A stretch of DNA of 64,000 bases from Pseudomonas kairouanensis (GCF_004682055.1 NZ_QUZU01000012.1:97765-161764); one strand, 5' to 3'; shown: positions 41,519 to 52,401, numbered from the stretch's first letter. Notes: generated by a model not told the origin, from the letters alone. A program made the numbers and translations.

Positions 41519-42850
41519 ATGAAACCTACCCGCCTGTTGCTCTGCTGGCTTGGCGTACTGCTGGGCTTGAACACGCTACTGGGTGCCGCCGCGGCGTTGC
41601 AGTTCAAGGTGCCCGACACCTTGCACTCGGTGGCATGGGGGTTGCTGCTGGCACTGTTGCTCTTGGCCATGCTGGATGCCATGCGCCTGCGCCGTCGGCC
41701 ATCCGTCAGGTTGCAACGCCACATGCCTGGCAGCCTGGCATTGGGACGCTGGGGCGACGTACGCCTGACGCTGGAGCACGACTACCGGCAGCCGCTGACG
41801 GTGCAGGTGTTCGACCATGTTCCCGACGGACTGACCGTGGAAAATCTGCCGCAGTCCATCGAGTTGCGCCCCGGCGAACGTAGCGAACTGGGCTACCGAC
41901 TACGTCCTGTCAGGCGCGGGCACTTCAGTTTCATCCGCTGCGAAATCCACCTGCCCAGCCCCTTGGCACTGTGGTCGGCACGGCGTTATATCGAGGCACG
42001 CGACGCCACCCGCGTGTACCCGGACTTTGCCCGCCTGTACGGTGCACAGTTGTTGGGGGTCGATAACTGGCTGAGCCAACTGGGGGTACGTCAACGCCAG
42101 CGACGCGGCCTGGGGCTTGAGTTTCACCAACTGCGCGAATTTCGCGAGGGCGACAGCCTGCGCCAGATCGACTGGAAAGCCACGGCGCGCCAACGCACGC
42201 CCATCGCCCGGGAATACCAGGATGAGCGTGATCAGCAGATCATATTCATGCTTGATTGCGGCCAGAGAATGCGCAGCCAGGATGACGAGCTGTCACATTT
42301 TGACCACGCCCTCAACGCCTGCCTGCTACTGAGCTACGTCGCCTTGCGCCAGGGCGATGCGGTGGGGTTGTGCACCTTCGCCGGCGAACAGCCGCGCTAC
42401 CTGGCGCCCGTCAAAGGGAGCGGCCAACTGAACCTGTTGCTCAACGCCGTCTACAACCTGGACACCACCCGCCAAGCCGCCGATTACCAGGCGGCCGCCA
42501 GCCTACTATTGGCCCGCCAGAAACGTCGGGCCTTGGTGGTTGTGATCACCAACCTTCGCGATGACGACGATGAGGCATTACTGAGCGCGGTGAACCGCCT
42601 TGGCCGCCAGCACCGGGTGTTGGTGGCCAGCTTGCGCGAGGAAGTGCTCGATCAATTGCGTCAATCCCCCGTACAAACCCTTCCCGAGGCCCTGGCATAC
42701 AGCGGCACCGTGGATTACCTCAATGCTCGTGATGAATTGCACGACCGCTTGAGCGCCCACGGCCTTTCGGTGCTGGACACCCTGCCATCGAAACTGGGCG
42801 CGGCCCTGGTCACTCGTTATTTGGGCTGGAAAAAAGCCGGGGTGTTTTGA
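41519..42850 (+). CDS. DUF58 (vWA-like) protein with degenerate MIDAS
   Basis: A 443-aa protein. Two N-terminal membrane helices are near residues 5-27 and 36-54. A beta-rich middle follows, with the DUF58 motif GLEFHQLREFREGDSLRQID, then a vWA-like fold with FMLDCGQRMRSQDDE near 245. The MIDAS position reads DxGxR rather than DxSxS, so metal binding may be lost. DUF58 proteins pair with MoxR ATPases. It follows the moxR stop after 7 bases and ends the operon. Confidence 0.86.
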   Translation: MKPTRLLLCWLGVLLGLNTLLGAAAALQFKVPDTLHSVAWGLLLALLLLAMLDAMRLRRRPSVRLQRHMPGSLALGRWGDVRLTLEHDYRQPLTVQVFDHVPDGLTVENLPQSIELRPGERSELGYRLRPVRRGHFSFIRCEIHLPSPLALWSARRYIEARDATRVYPDFARLYGAQLLGVDNWLSQLGVRQRQRRGLGLEFHQLREFREGDSLRQIDWKATARQRTPIAREYQDERDQQIIFMLDCGQRMRSQDDELSHFDHALNACLLLSYVALRQGDAVGLCTFAGEQPRYLAPVKGSGQLNLLLNAVYNLDTTRQAADYQAAASLLLARQKRRALVVVITNLRDDDDEALLSAVNRLGRQHRVLVASLREEVLDQLRQSPVQTLPEALAYSGTVDYLNARDELHDRLSAHGLSVLDTLPSKLGAALVTRYLGWKKAGVF

Positions 42851-42925
42851 ACGAAAAAACTGGAAAGCAGCGCACAACCGCGACAAGGGCAACAATACCC
42901 CGGCCGGGTCGACAACGCGCTGTAT

Positions 42926-43285
42926 CTAGGCAGAGGCCTGCAGGGGGTCAAAACTGAAGTAGTGCATCAAGACGTTGATCAGTTGCCCATATTCCTGGGG
43001 CGCCTGAAGCACGCTGAACCCTGAGTCGTAATGTTGCGGGTTGATATCTTCATGGCTCCACAGGCAAGTCGCCGTGAGGTCTATTGCATGGAGGATGCCG
43101 TCAGCCCCTGGGATCTTCAAACGCAACTCAAAGTCCACATCGACCATCATGGGCAACTGGCTGATGAGCATCAGCCCGTCTTCAGAGACGTTGCCCAAAA
43201 AACCAATAGGCTTGTCGGTGAGACGGTTAAACACTTGCAGGAAGTAAGGTAATTGATGCCGCTCGATCCGTCGGTCGGTAAACAT
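42926..43285 (-). CDS. PilZ domain protein
   Basis: A 119-aa single-domain PilZ protein. Both cyclic-di-GMP binding signatures are visible: RRIERH (RxxxR) near residue 5 and NVSEDG (NxSxxG) near residue 32. It probably senses cyclic di-GMP; its target is unknown. It is separated by 225 bp from the small lipoprotein gene. A convergent operon end lies on the other side. Confidence 0.9.
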   Translation of the reverse strand: MFTDRRIERHQLPYFLQVFNRLTDKPIGFLGNVSEDGLMLISQLPMMVDVDFELRLKIPGADGILHAIDLTATCLWSHEDINPQHYDSGFSVLQAPQEYGQLINVLMHYFSFDPLQASA

Positions 43286-43510
43286 GGTGAGATCGCCATC
43301 CTGTGGCCATTACTTTGGCCGTGCCAGTGATTCGGAACGAGCAGAACCGCTCGCTCTCCCTGGATCTCGGTGTGACAGAAGACAACGCTTTGTCACTGAA
43401 CCGCTGCCGAGTCCGGGCCCTGCATTCGTTCGAATAGAAACTTGTACAAACGAACATTCAAAGGATAGCCCAAGACTGGCAGCCGGCCAGTTATGACATG
43501 ACGAATATCA

Positions 43511-43885
43511 TCACAATGACGCCGGACGTGGCTGGGCAACGCTTGCGCCGGGGTAATGCCCTAGCTGCTGCAGGGTGTCGAGCCGCGCACGGGCACGGTA
43601 GGCGTACTCGCTTGACGGGTACTGCGTGATGATGAACTGGTAAGTCTGAGCCGCATCCACAAACAGTTTCTGGCGCTCCAGGCATTGCCCGCGCAACATC
43701 GAAACCTCTGGCTGTACATAACGTCGGGTACGGCTCTGACGGTCGACCTGGGACAATTCCAGGGTGACGCGCTCGCAATCGCCCACCTTGTAGGCGCGAT
43801 AAGCGTTGTTCAAATGGTGGTCCATCGACCAACGGGTGCAGCCGACAACACTGACGGCCAGGGCAGCAATGAGCAAAATTCGCAT
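43511..43885 (-). CDS. Small TPR-like lipoprotein
   Basis: A 124-aa exported lipoprotein: signal peptide MRILLIAALAVSVVGC with the lipobox Cys at residue 16. The mature part is helical with TPR-like spacing (LNNAYRAYKVGDCERVTLEL, KLFVDAAQTYQFIITQYPSS). It may bind another envelope protein. AGGAG lies seven bases before the ATG. It is transcribed divergently from pyruvate kinase. Confidence 0.8.
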   Translation of the reverse strand: MRILLIAALAVSVVGCTRWSMDHHLNNAYRAYKVGDCERVTLELSQVDRQSRTRRYVQPEVSMLRGQCLERQKLFVDAAQTYQFIITQYPSSEYAYRARARLDTLQQLGHYPGASVAQPRPASL

Positions 43886-44058
43886 GAGGGTTCTCCTGTC
43901 TTGTGCAATGTATCGACCCCTCGTCGAAAATCTTCAAGGTCGTTCGCAATCGGCCACAACGAAAACAAGTCAATCGTCGATAAGTAGTGCAAACGAACAA
44001 TGACTACAACGAAAGAGCATAGTAGCCTTCCTCAGCGCTTGAACTCAGGAGTCTGTGC

Positions 44059-45510
<1,452 letters not shown>

Positions 45511-45526
45511 GTGACGCGCTGAAAAT

Positions 45527-45557
45527 AAAAAGCCCCGACTGGTTCGGGGCTTTTTTA
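45527..45557 (+). terminator. Terminator after pyk
   Basis: AAAAGCCCCGA/TTCGGGGCTTTT hairpin with a T run, 17 bp past the pyk stop and before the convergent hydratase gene. Confidence 0.92.
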
Positions 45558-45597
45558 TGCCTGATAGTTTTGTGGGGCCCGACCTGCCACCACACCT

Positions 45598-46347
45598 TCA
45601 CCGCCGAGTGATAAAAGCCGACAACGCCGCAACCGCCTCCGGCGACTTCAACCGTTGGGTAAACAGCGCCCCTTCCTCCTCGATCACCTGCCGCAACTGC
45701 TCGCGATCCACGCTCTTCATCAATTGCTTGGTCACCTGCACCGCCCCCGGCGCCAACGCTTCAAAACGCCCAGCCACTTCCCGCGCCCTGGCCAGCGCCG
45801 CCTCACCACTGCCCAACGCCTCGGTAGCAATCCCCCACGCCGCCGCCTGCTCGCCGGTAAAGCCTTCGCCCAATAGCAACAACTCAGCCGCCTTCGCATG
45901 CCCCAACAAACGCGGCAGGATCAAACTTGAGCCAAATTCAGGACACAGCCCAAGATTGACGAACGGCATGCGCAAACGCGCATCGCGGCTCACATACACC
46001 AGGTCGCAATGCAGCAACAGCGTGGTGCCGATACCCACCGCCGCGCCTGCTACAGCGGCAATCACCGGCTTGCGGCAATTGAGCAGGCCCTTCATGAAGT
46101 GAAATGGCGGGCTGTCGAGATCGCTGGGCGGTTGTTCGAGAAAGTCGCCAATGTCATTACCCGCGGTAAAACAGTCAGCACTGCCTTGAATGAGAACGGC
46201 ATAAATCGCTGAATCCGCATCTGCGAGTTCAAGGGCCTCGGCCAACTGCGTGTACATCGCACGCGTCAGCGCATTCTTTTTATCGGGACGATTGAGCTGC
46301 AAGGTCAGCAGCCCACGTTCGCGGTGCTGCAAAATGGCGTCGGTCAT
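45598..46347 (-). CDS. Enoyl-CoA hydratase/isomerase family protein
   Basis: A 249-aa crotonase-fold protein. The oxyanion-hole motifs are CFTAGNDIGDF and GAAVGIGTTLLLHCDL. The two catalytic Glu of classical hydratases appear replaced (GTTLLL and PFVNLG), but a Glu in LCPEFGSS sits where ECI2-type delta3-delta2 isomerases have theirs. It may therefore be an isomerase. It is 30 bp downstream of the reductase gene and possibly co-transcribed. Confidence 0.88.
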   Translation of the reverse strand: MTDAILQHRERGLLTLQLNRPDKKNALTRAMYTQLAEALELADADSAIYAVLIQGSADCFTAGNDIGDFLEQPPSDLDSPPFHFMKGLLNCRKPVIAAVAGAAVGIGTTLLLHCDLVYVSRDARLRMPFVNLGLCPEFGSSLILPRLLGHAKAAELLLLGEGFTGEQAAAWGIATEALGSGEAALARAREVAGRFEALAPGAVQVTKQLMKSVDREQLRQVIEEEGALFTQRLKSPEAVAALSAFITRR

Positions 46348-46377
46348 GGCAAATCTCGCGGCTGTGGAAGTCAGCGC

Positions 46378-47310
46378 TCAACCGCGCGGCAGGAACACAT
46401 CGGCCAGCAGTTGATTGCGCGGCAATCCCGCCAGGAACAGGCGCTTGGAGAAGGCCTCGACATGGGCGGGGTGCCCGCAGAGTAAGGCCAGCGTTTGCCG
46501 AGAAACAAGCCGCAGTTGTGCCAATGCCTGGGCCGCGTCCGCCGCCGTCCACAGCTCCACCACCAGGTTGGAGTGCTGCGCGGCCAACTGGGCCAGGGGC
46601 TCGGCCAGGTAGTGCCCCTGAGCATCATGGGCTTGATGAATAACGCGAATAGCGCCCTGGTGATCCTGGCGCAATGCTTCGCGCAACACGCCCCACAACG
46701 GCCCCAGGCCTGTACCGGACGCCATCAACCACAGCGGCCGCGACTGCCAGTCAGGATCGTATTGCAGCGCGCCGCCACGCAGTTCGCCCAGGCGCAAACC
46801 ATCTGCAACCTGCAACCGCCTGGCCATATCGCTGAATTCGCCGGGCAGCCGGCAGTCGAGGTGAAACTCCAGGAAGGGGTCTTCCTGAGGCAAGCTCGCC
46901 AGGGAATACGGCCGTGCCACCTTGCCTGCCCACAACACCAAGTGTTGGCCGGCCCGGTAGCGCAGGCCGCGCTCCGGTTGCAGGCGCAGGCGCAGCACGT
47001 ACGGGCTCAACCAATCCACCCCCACCACTTGGGCGCCTACACCGTCGCGGGCGGGGTCAAATGCCTCGACCCGCAGGTCTGCGCTGACCTGGCACTGGCA
47101 CGCCAATCGCCAACCCTGCTGGCGCTGCGCGGGGCTCAAAGCGTCGGGTTGCTTGTCCTCGACCGCTCCCTGGCAACGTACCAGGCAGGCATGACAACTG
47201 CCGGCACGGCAACTGTAGGGCACGGCCACACCGGCCTGGTTCAGTGCATCCAGCAGGTTGCTGCCGGTGGCGACCGACCAGTGGCGTTCGCCGACATGCA
47301 GTTCAGGCAT
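46378..47310 (-). CDS. Ferredoxin-type oxidoreductase (2Fe-2S plus FAD/NAD)
   Basis: A 310-aa reductase. The N-terminal plant-type [2Fe-2S] domain has SCRAGSCHACLVRC near residue 33 and a fourth Cys in ACQCQ near 71. An FAD-binding domain (RPYSL near 145) and an NAD domain (MASGTGLGPLWGVLRE) follow. Electron transfer to a monooxygenase or dioxygenase is likely, but no oxygenase is in the window. I start at ATG 47310 because it begins the ferredoxin fold. Confidence 0.88.
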   Translation of the reverse strand: MPELHVGERHWSVATGSNLLDALNQAGVAVPYSCRAGSCHACLVRCQGAVEDKQPDALSPAQRQQGWRLACQCQVSADLRVEAFDPARDGVGAQVVGVDWLSPYVLRLRLQPERGLRYRAGQHLVLWAGKVARPYSLASLPQEDPFLEFHLDCRLPGEFSDMARRLQVADGLRLGELRGGALQYDPDWQSRPLWLMASGTGLGPLWGVLREALRQDHQGAIRVIHQAHDAQGHYLAEPLAQLAAQHSNLVVELWTAADAAQALAQLRLVSRQTLALLCGHPAHVEAFSKRLFLAGLPRNQLLADVFLPRG

Positions 47311-47529
47311 ATAAAGGACTCGATGGCAGGGGATGGCCACAGGGAATCATGCCTGCGACAGTTTGACCATAGTCGGGTGTATCGGCCACCGTGCCGGGTT
47401 ATACTGCCGCGCCTTTTTAGCGTCGCGCCTGCAGCACTTTGGCGTGCCTTGGAAAGGTGGACTCAGCCGACCGATACACCCCACTGAGCCCACCTTTATT
47501 GAATGTTCCCTTATAGAGGAGCGCGACTC

Positions 47530-49053
47530 ATGACCGTGATCAAGCAAGACGACCTGATTCAGAGCGTTGCCGACGCCCTGCAATTCATTTCCTACTACCA
47601 CCCCGTTGATTTCATCCAGGCCATGCACGAAGCCTACCTGCGCGAAGAATCGCCAGCGGCCCGTGACTCCATCGCCCAGATCCTGATCAACTCGCGCATG
47701 TGCGCCACCGGCCACCGCCCGATCTGCCAGGACACCGGTATCGTCACCGTGTTCGTGCGCGTGGGCATGGATATACGTTGGGACGGCGCCACCATGGGCC
47801 TGGACGACATGATCAACGAAGGCGTGCGTCGCGCCTACAACCTGCCGGAAAACGTCCTGCGTGCATCCATCCTCGCCGACCCGGCAGGCGCGCGCAAAAA
47901 CACCAAGGACAATACCCCGGCGGTCATCCACTACTCCATCGTCCCGGGCAACACCGTGGAAGTGGACGTGGCGGCCAAGGGCGGCGGTTCCGAGAACAAG
48001 TCGAAAATGGCCATGCTCAACCCGTCCGACTCGATCGTTGACTGGGTGCTCAAGACCGTTCCGACCATGGGCGCTGGCTGGTGCCCACCGGGCATGCTTG
48101 GCATTGGCATCGGCGGCACCGCAGAGAAAGCTGCAGTGATGGCCAAGGAAGTGTTGATGGAATCCATCGACATCCACGAGCTGAAAAAGCGCGGCCCACA
48201 GAACCGTATCGAAGAGATGCGCCTGGAGCTGTTCGAGAAGGTCAACCAACTGGGCATCGGCGCCCAGGGCCTGGGTGGCCTGACCACCGTGCTCGACGTG
48301 AAGATCATGGACTACCCAACCCACGCCGCCTCCCTGCCGGTGTGCATGATCCCCAACTGCGCCGCCACCCGTCACGCGCACTTTGTGCTCGACGGTTCGG
48401 GCCCGGCGTCGCTGGAGGCGCCACCGCTGGACGCCTACCCGGAAATCGTCTGGGAAGCCGGCCCGTCGGCCCGCCGCGTCAACCTCGACACCCTGACCCC
48501 GGAAGAAGTGCAGAGCTGGCAGCCGGGCGAAACCGTGTTGCTCAACGGCAAGATGCTCACCGGTCGCGACGCCGCGCACAAGCGCATGGTCGAGATGCTG
48601 AACAAGGGCGAAACCCTGCCGGTGGACCTCAAGGGTCGCTTCATCTACTACGTCGGCCCGGTTGATCCGGTGCGCGAAGAAGTGGTTGGCCCGGCAGGCC
48701 CGACCACCGCGACGCGGATGGACAAGTTCACCCGTCAGATCCTGGAGCAAACCGGCCTGTTGGGCATGATCGGCAAATCCGAGCGCGGCCCGACCGCCAT
48801 CGAAGCGATCAAGGACCACAAGGCCGTGTACCTGATGGCCGTGGGCGGCGCAGCCTACCTGGTGGCGCAAGCCATCAAGAAGTCCCGCGTTGTCGCGTTC
48901 GCCGAGCTGGGGATGGAAGCGATCTACGAGTTCGACGTCAAGGACATGCCGGTTACCGTTGCGGTGGACAGCAAGGGCGAATCCGTACACATCACCGGTC
49001 CTGCCATCTGGCAGAAAAAAATCAGTGAAAGCCTGGCGGTAGAAGTGCAGTAA
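47530..49053 (+). CDS. fumA: Fumarate hydratase, class I
   Basis: An iron-sulfur fumarase, 507 aa, that converts fumarate to malate in the TCA cycle. It is a single-chain class I enzyme of the FumA type, with the alpha part (MCATGHRPICQDTG near residue 57, AKGGGSENKSKMAMLNPSD) fused to the beta part (C-terminal GPTTATRMDKFT). The ATG at 47530 has GAGGAG nine bases upstream. The gene symbol follows E. coli naming. Confidence 0.93.
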   Translation: MTVIKQDDLIQSVADALQFISYYHPVDFIQAMHEAYLREESPAARDSIAQILINSRMCATGHRPICQDTGIVTVFVRVGMDIRWDGATMGLDDMINEGVRRAYNLPENVLRASILADPAGARKNTKDNTPAVIHYSIVPGNTVEVDVAAKGGGSENKSKMAMLNPSDSIVDWVLKTVPTMGAGWCPPGMLGIGIGGTAEKAAVMAKEVLMESIDIHELKKRGPQNRIEEMRLELFEKVNQLGIGAQGLGGLTTVLDVKIMDYPTHAASLPVCMIPNCAATRHAHFVLDGSGPASLEAPPLDAYPEIVWEAGPSARRVNLDTLTPEEVQSWQPGETVLLNGKMLTGRDAAHKRMVEMLNKGETLPVDLKGRFIYYVGPVDPVREEVVGPAGPTTATRMDKFTRQILEQTGLLGMIGKSERGPTAIEAIKDHKAVYLMAVGGAAYLVAQAIKKSRVVAFAELGMEAIYEFDVKDMPVTVAVDSKGESVHITGPAIWQKKISESLAVEVQ

Positions 49054-49071
49054 AAAGGCAACTGCAATCCA

Positions 49072-49161
49072 TGTGGGAGGGGGCTTGCTCCCGATGGCGG
49101 AGTGTCAGTCACTGAATATGTTGACTGACACTCCGCCATCGGGAGCAAGCCCCCTCCCACA
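49072..49161. repeat. REPIN (outward geometry), after fumarase gene
   Basis: Left unit TGTGGGAGGGGGCTTGC and right unit its reverse complement, with a spacer that itself pairs (GGCGGAGTGTCAGTCA / TGACTGACACTCCGCC). It forms a long perfect-arm hairpin that could end fumarase transcription. Confidence 0.88.
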
Positions 49162-49203
49162 ATGGTATGGTGCACTCCCCTTACTGCGCCTGTTCATCAC
49201 CGT

Positions 49204-50970
49204 ATGATCGTGATCCCCCGCCCCCTGCGCTTGACCTTCTATTCCTTGCTGATCATCGCCGGCGCACTGCTGGCCGCAGCCCTGGCAACCCGCCACGCCG
49301 AACGCCAGGCCCTGGTGGACGATGCCGCCCGCGCCAATCAACAGCTCGCGTTGTACGCCAACTCCTTGCACACCCTGATCGAACGCTACCGTGCCTTGCC
49401 CGCCGTGCTGGCGCTGGACTCGGAAATGATCAGCGCATTGAAGGGCCCGCTGGATGCCGCCACCCAGGATGTGCTCAACCGCAAACTGGAACGCATCAAC
49501 GGTGCCGCACAATCTTCGACCCTGGAACTGATGGACCGCACGGGCCTGGCCGTGGCCGCCAGCAACTGGAGCCTGCCCAGCAGTTATGTGGGGCACAACT
49601 ACGGGTTCCGCCCCTACTTCAGCCAGACGCTCAGCCAGGGAACCGGACGTTTTTTTGCGGTGGGGGTGACGACCGGCGTTCCGGGTTACTTCCTTTCCAG
49701 CGCCGTGGTGGATGAACAAGAGCAGTTCCTGGGGGCCATGGTGGTCAAGCTGGAGTTTCCCGAGCTTGAACGCGAATGGGCCCAGGGCAACGACCTGCTG
49801 CTGGTCAGCGACGCGCGGGGCATCGTGTTTATCGCCAACCAACCGGGCTGGCGCTACCGTAACCTGCGACCGTTGTCGGACAACGACCTGGCCGAACTCA
49901 AAGCCACTCGCCAATACGACAAGAAACAACTGCAACCGCTGCAGACCCAGTCGCTGCAACGCTTTGACGACAACAGCCACCTGATGCGCGTCAACGGCCC
50001 CGACGGCAATGCCAATTACATCTGGGAGTCCCTGCCGCTCAAAGCCGAAGGCTGGACCCTGCACCTGCTGCGCAAACCGCAATTTGCCTTTGAAGACCAG
50101 CGCAACGCCGGCCTCGCTGCGGCGGGCTCGTGGTTTGCGCTGGTGTTCCTGGTGTTGTTCCTTACTCAACGCTGGCGCCTGGCCCGCCTGCGCCAACGCA
50201 GCCGCGAAGAACTTGAACAATTGGTCGAAGAACGCACCCAGGCCCTGCGCACCGCCCAGGACGGCCTGGTGCAATCGGCCAAGCTGGCGGCGCTGGGGCA
50301 GATGTCGGCCGCCCTGGCCCATGAGATCAACCAGCCACTCACCGCCCAACGCATGCAACTGGCCACCTTGCGCCTGTTGCTGGACCACGGCCGCGTGGGC
50401 GATGCCTACAAGGCCCTCACCCCACTGGACGAAATGCTCACCCGCATGGCCGCACTCACCGGCCATCTCAAAACCTTCGCACGCAAAAGCCCCAGCGGCC
50501 TGCGCGAGCGCCTGGATTTGGCGCTGGTGGTGGACCAATCCCTGCACCTGCTGGACGCCCGCCTGCGCGATGAAGGCATCGGCGTGGTACTGGACCTGAC
50601 CCGCCCGGCCTGGGTACGCGGCGATGCGATCCGCCTGGAACAGGTATTGATCAACCTGCTGCGCAATGCCCTGGATGCGATGGCCGACAAGCCGCGCAAA
50701 CGCCTGGAAATCCGCCTGCATGCCGACCAACAGCTGTGGCGCTTGACCGTCAGCGACAGCGGCGGCGGCATTGCCCAAGAGCACCTCAACAGCGTGTTCG
50801 ACCCGTTCTTCACCACCAAACCGGTGGGCGATGGGCTTGGGCTGGGGCTGGCGGTGTCCTACGCCATCGTGCATGAACTGGGTGGGCGCCTGATCGCCGG
50901 TAACCAGGGCGACGGCGCCGTATTCACCCTCACCTTGCCTATCGCGCTGGAGACGCCCGACCTATGTTGA
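49204..50970 (+). CDS. dctB: DctB-type (MifS-like) sensor histidine kinase
   Basis: A 588-aa membrane sensor kinase. A first membrane helix (about 8-30) is followed by a periplasmic dCache-type domain, a second helix (about 295-315), a coiled coil, HisKA with ALAHEINQPLTAQR and the ATPase domain (GGGI, FDPFFTTKPVGDGLGLGLAV). Dicarboxylates are sensed by such proteins. Its 7-bp overlap with the regulator and the nearby 2-oxoglutarate permease suggest a MifS-like role rather than plain DctB. Confidence 0.9.
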   Translation: MIVIPRPLRLTFYSLLIIAGALLAAALATRHAERQALVDDAARANQQLALYANSLHTLIERYRALPAVLALDSEMISALKGPLDAATQDVLNRKLERINGAAQSSTLELMDRTGLAVAASNWSLPSSYVGHNYGFRPYFSQTLSQGTGRFFAVGVTTGVPGYFLSSAVVDEQEQFLGAMVVKLEFPELEREWAQGNDLLLVSDARGIVFIANQPGWRYRNLRPLSDNDLAELKATRQYDKKQLQPLQTQSLQRFDDNSHLMRVNGPDGNANYIWESLPLKAEGWTLHLLRKPQFAFEDQRNAGLAAAGSWFALVFLVLFLTQRWRLARLRQRSREELEQLVEERTQALRTAQDGLVQSAKLAALGQMSAALAHEINQPLTAQRMQLATLRLLLDHGRVGDAYKALTPLDEMLTRMAALTGHLKTFARKSPSGLRERLDLALVVDQSLHLLDARLRDEGIGVVLDLTRPAWVRGDAIRLEQVLINLLRNALDAMADKPRKRLEIRLHADQQLWRLTVSDSGGGIAQEHLNSVFDPFFTTKPVGDGLGLGLAVSYAIVHELGGRLIAGNQGDGAVFTLTLPIALETPDLC

Positions 50971-52289
50971 ACGCGGTGATTGTGGTCGATGACGAAGCCA
51001 GTATCCGTACGGCGGTGGAGCAATGGTTGAGCCTGTCAGGGTTTGACGTGCAGCTGTTCAGTCGAGCCGAGGAATGCCTGGCGCAACTGCCCAGGGACTT
51101 CCCTGGCGTGATCCTGAGCGATGTGCGCATGCCCGGACTCAGCGGCCTGGAATTGCTCGCCGAGGTGCAACGCCGGGATGGGGATTTGCCCGTGATCCTG
51201 CTCACCGGCCATGGCGACGTGCCGATGGCCGTCGAAGCCATGCGCGACGGCGCCTACGATTTTCTGGAAAAACCCTTCAGCCCCGACGCACTGCTCAACA
51301 GCCTGCGCCGCGCCCTGGACAAGCGCGGCCTGATCCTGGAAAACCGTCGCCTGCATCAGCAAGCCGACCATCGGACGCAATTGGAATCGACCCTGCTGGG
51401 CGTATCCCGAGGCCTGCAAACCCTGCGCCGCCAGGTGCTGGACCTGGCGAGCCTGCCGGTCAATGTGCTGATCCGTGGCGACACCGGCAGCGGCAAGGAA
51501 CTGGTCGCGCGCTGCCTGCATGACTTTGGCCCTCGGGCGAAAAAACCCTTCGTGGCGCTTAACTGTGCTGCGATCCCCGAGCAACTGTTCGAGGCCGAGC
51601 TGTTCGGCCATGAAAGCGGCGCATTCACCGGCGCCCAGGGCAAGCGCATCGGCAAATTGGAATATGCCCATGGCGGCACGCTGTTTCTCGACGAGATCGA
51701 AAGCATGCCCCTGGCCCAGCAAGTGAAACTGCTGCGGGTGTTGCAGGAGCAGAAGCTGGAGCGTTTGGGCTCCAATCAAAGCATTCATGTGGACTTGCGC
51801 ATTATTGCAGCGACCAAGCCAGACCTGCTGGAAGAGGCCCGCGCTGGGCGTTTTCGCGAAGACCTGGCCTACCGGCTGAACGTGGCACAACTGCGCCTGC
51901 CGCCCCTGCGTGAGCGGCGCGAAGATATTCCGCTGCTGTACGAGCACTTCGCCCACAGCGTGGGTGAACGCCTTGGCCGCAGCGTCGAGCCCTTGAGCGG
52001 CGCACAACTGGGGCGCCTGCTCGGCCATGACTGGCCGGGTAACGTACGTGAGCTGGCCAATTTCGCTGAGCGCCAGGTGCTGGGGCTGGGCGATCCGGAG
52101 CCGGAAGGAATCGAAGCCGGGCAATCGCTGGCGGCGCAGCAGGAAGCGTTTGAAGCGCATTGTTTGAAGGCTGCGCTGACGCGGCACAAGGGCGATATCA
52201 AGGCGGTGTTGGCGGAGTTGCAACTGCCACGGCGGACCTTCAATGAGAAGATGCAGCGGCATGGGTTGGTGCGAGAGATGTTTCTCTAG
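50964..52289 (+). CDS. dctD: DctD-type (MifR-like) sigma-54 response regulator
   Basis: A 441-aa NtrC-family regulator: receiver domain with phosphoacceptor Asp in VILSDVRMPG near residue 51, an AAA+ domain with Walker A GDTGSGKE and the sigma-54 contact loop GAFTGA, Walker B LFLDEIES, and a C-terminal Fis-type HTH (KGDIKAVLAELQLPRRTF). It is partner of the kinase and probably activates the permease gene downstream. The symbol dctD reflects family; mifR may be more accurate. Confidence 0.92.
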   Translation: MLNAVIVVDDEASIRTAVEQWLSLSGFDVQLFSRAEECLAQLPRDFPGVILSDVRMPGLSGLELLAEVQRRDGDLPVILLTGHGDVPMAVEAMRDGAYDFLEKPFSPDALLNSLRRALDKRGLILENRRLHQQADHRTQLESTLLGVSRGLQTLRRQVLDLASLPVNVLIRGDTGSGKELVARCLHDFGPRAKKPFVALNCAAIPEQLFEAELFGHESGAFTGAQGKRIGKLEYAHGGTLFLDEIESMPLAQQVKLLRVLQEQKLERLGSNQSIHVDLRIIAATKPDLLEEARAGRFREDLAYRLNVAQLRLPPLRERREDIPLLYEHFAHSVGERLGRSVEPLSGAQLGRLLGHDWPGNVRELANFAERQVLGLGDPEPEGIEAGQSLAAQQEAFEAHCLKAALTRHKGDIKAVLAELQLPRRTFNEKMQRHGLVREMFL

Positions 52290-52319
52290 GCCAATTTTTG
52301 TATGGCCTGACAGGCCGCC

Positions 52320-52401
52320 ATCGGGGGCAAGCCCCCTCCCACACTTGACCGTATTCCAACATTGGAACTGGGTCGAATGTGGGAGGGGGCTTGCCCCCGA
52401 T
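52320..52401. repeat. REPIN (inward geometry), after dctD-like gene
   Basis: ATCGGGGGCAAGCCCCCTCC and its inverse TGTGGGAGGGGGCTTGCCCC flank a 30-bp spacer, with CCCACA and TGTGGG ends facing inward. Flanking GGCC-rich bases extend the pairing. Confidence 0.85.
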
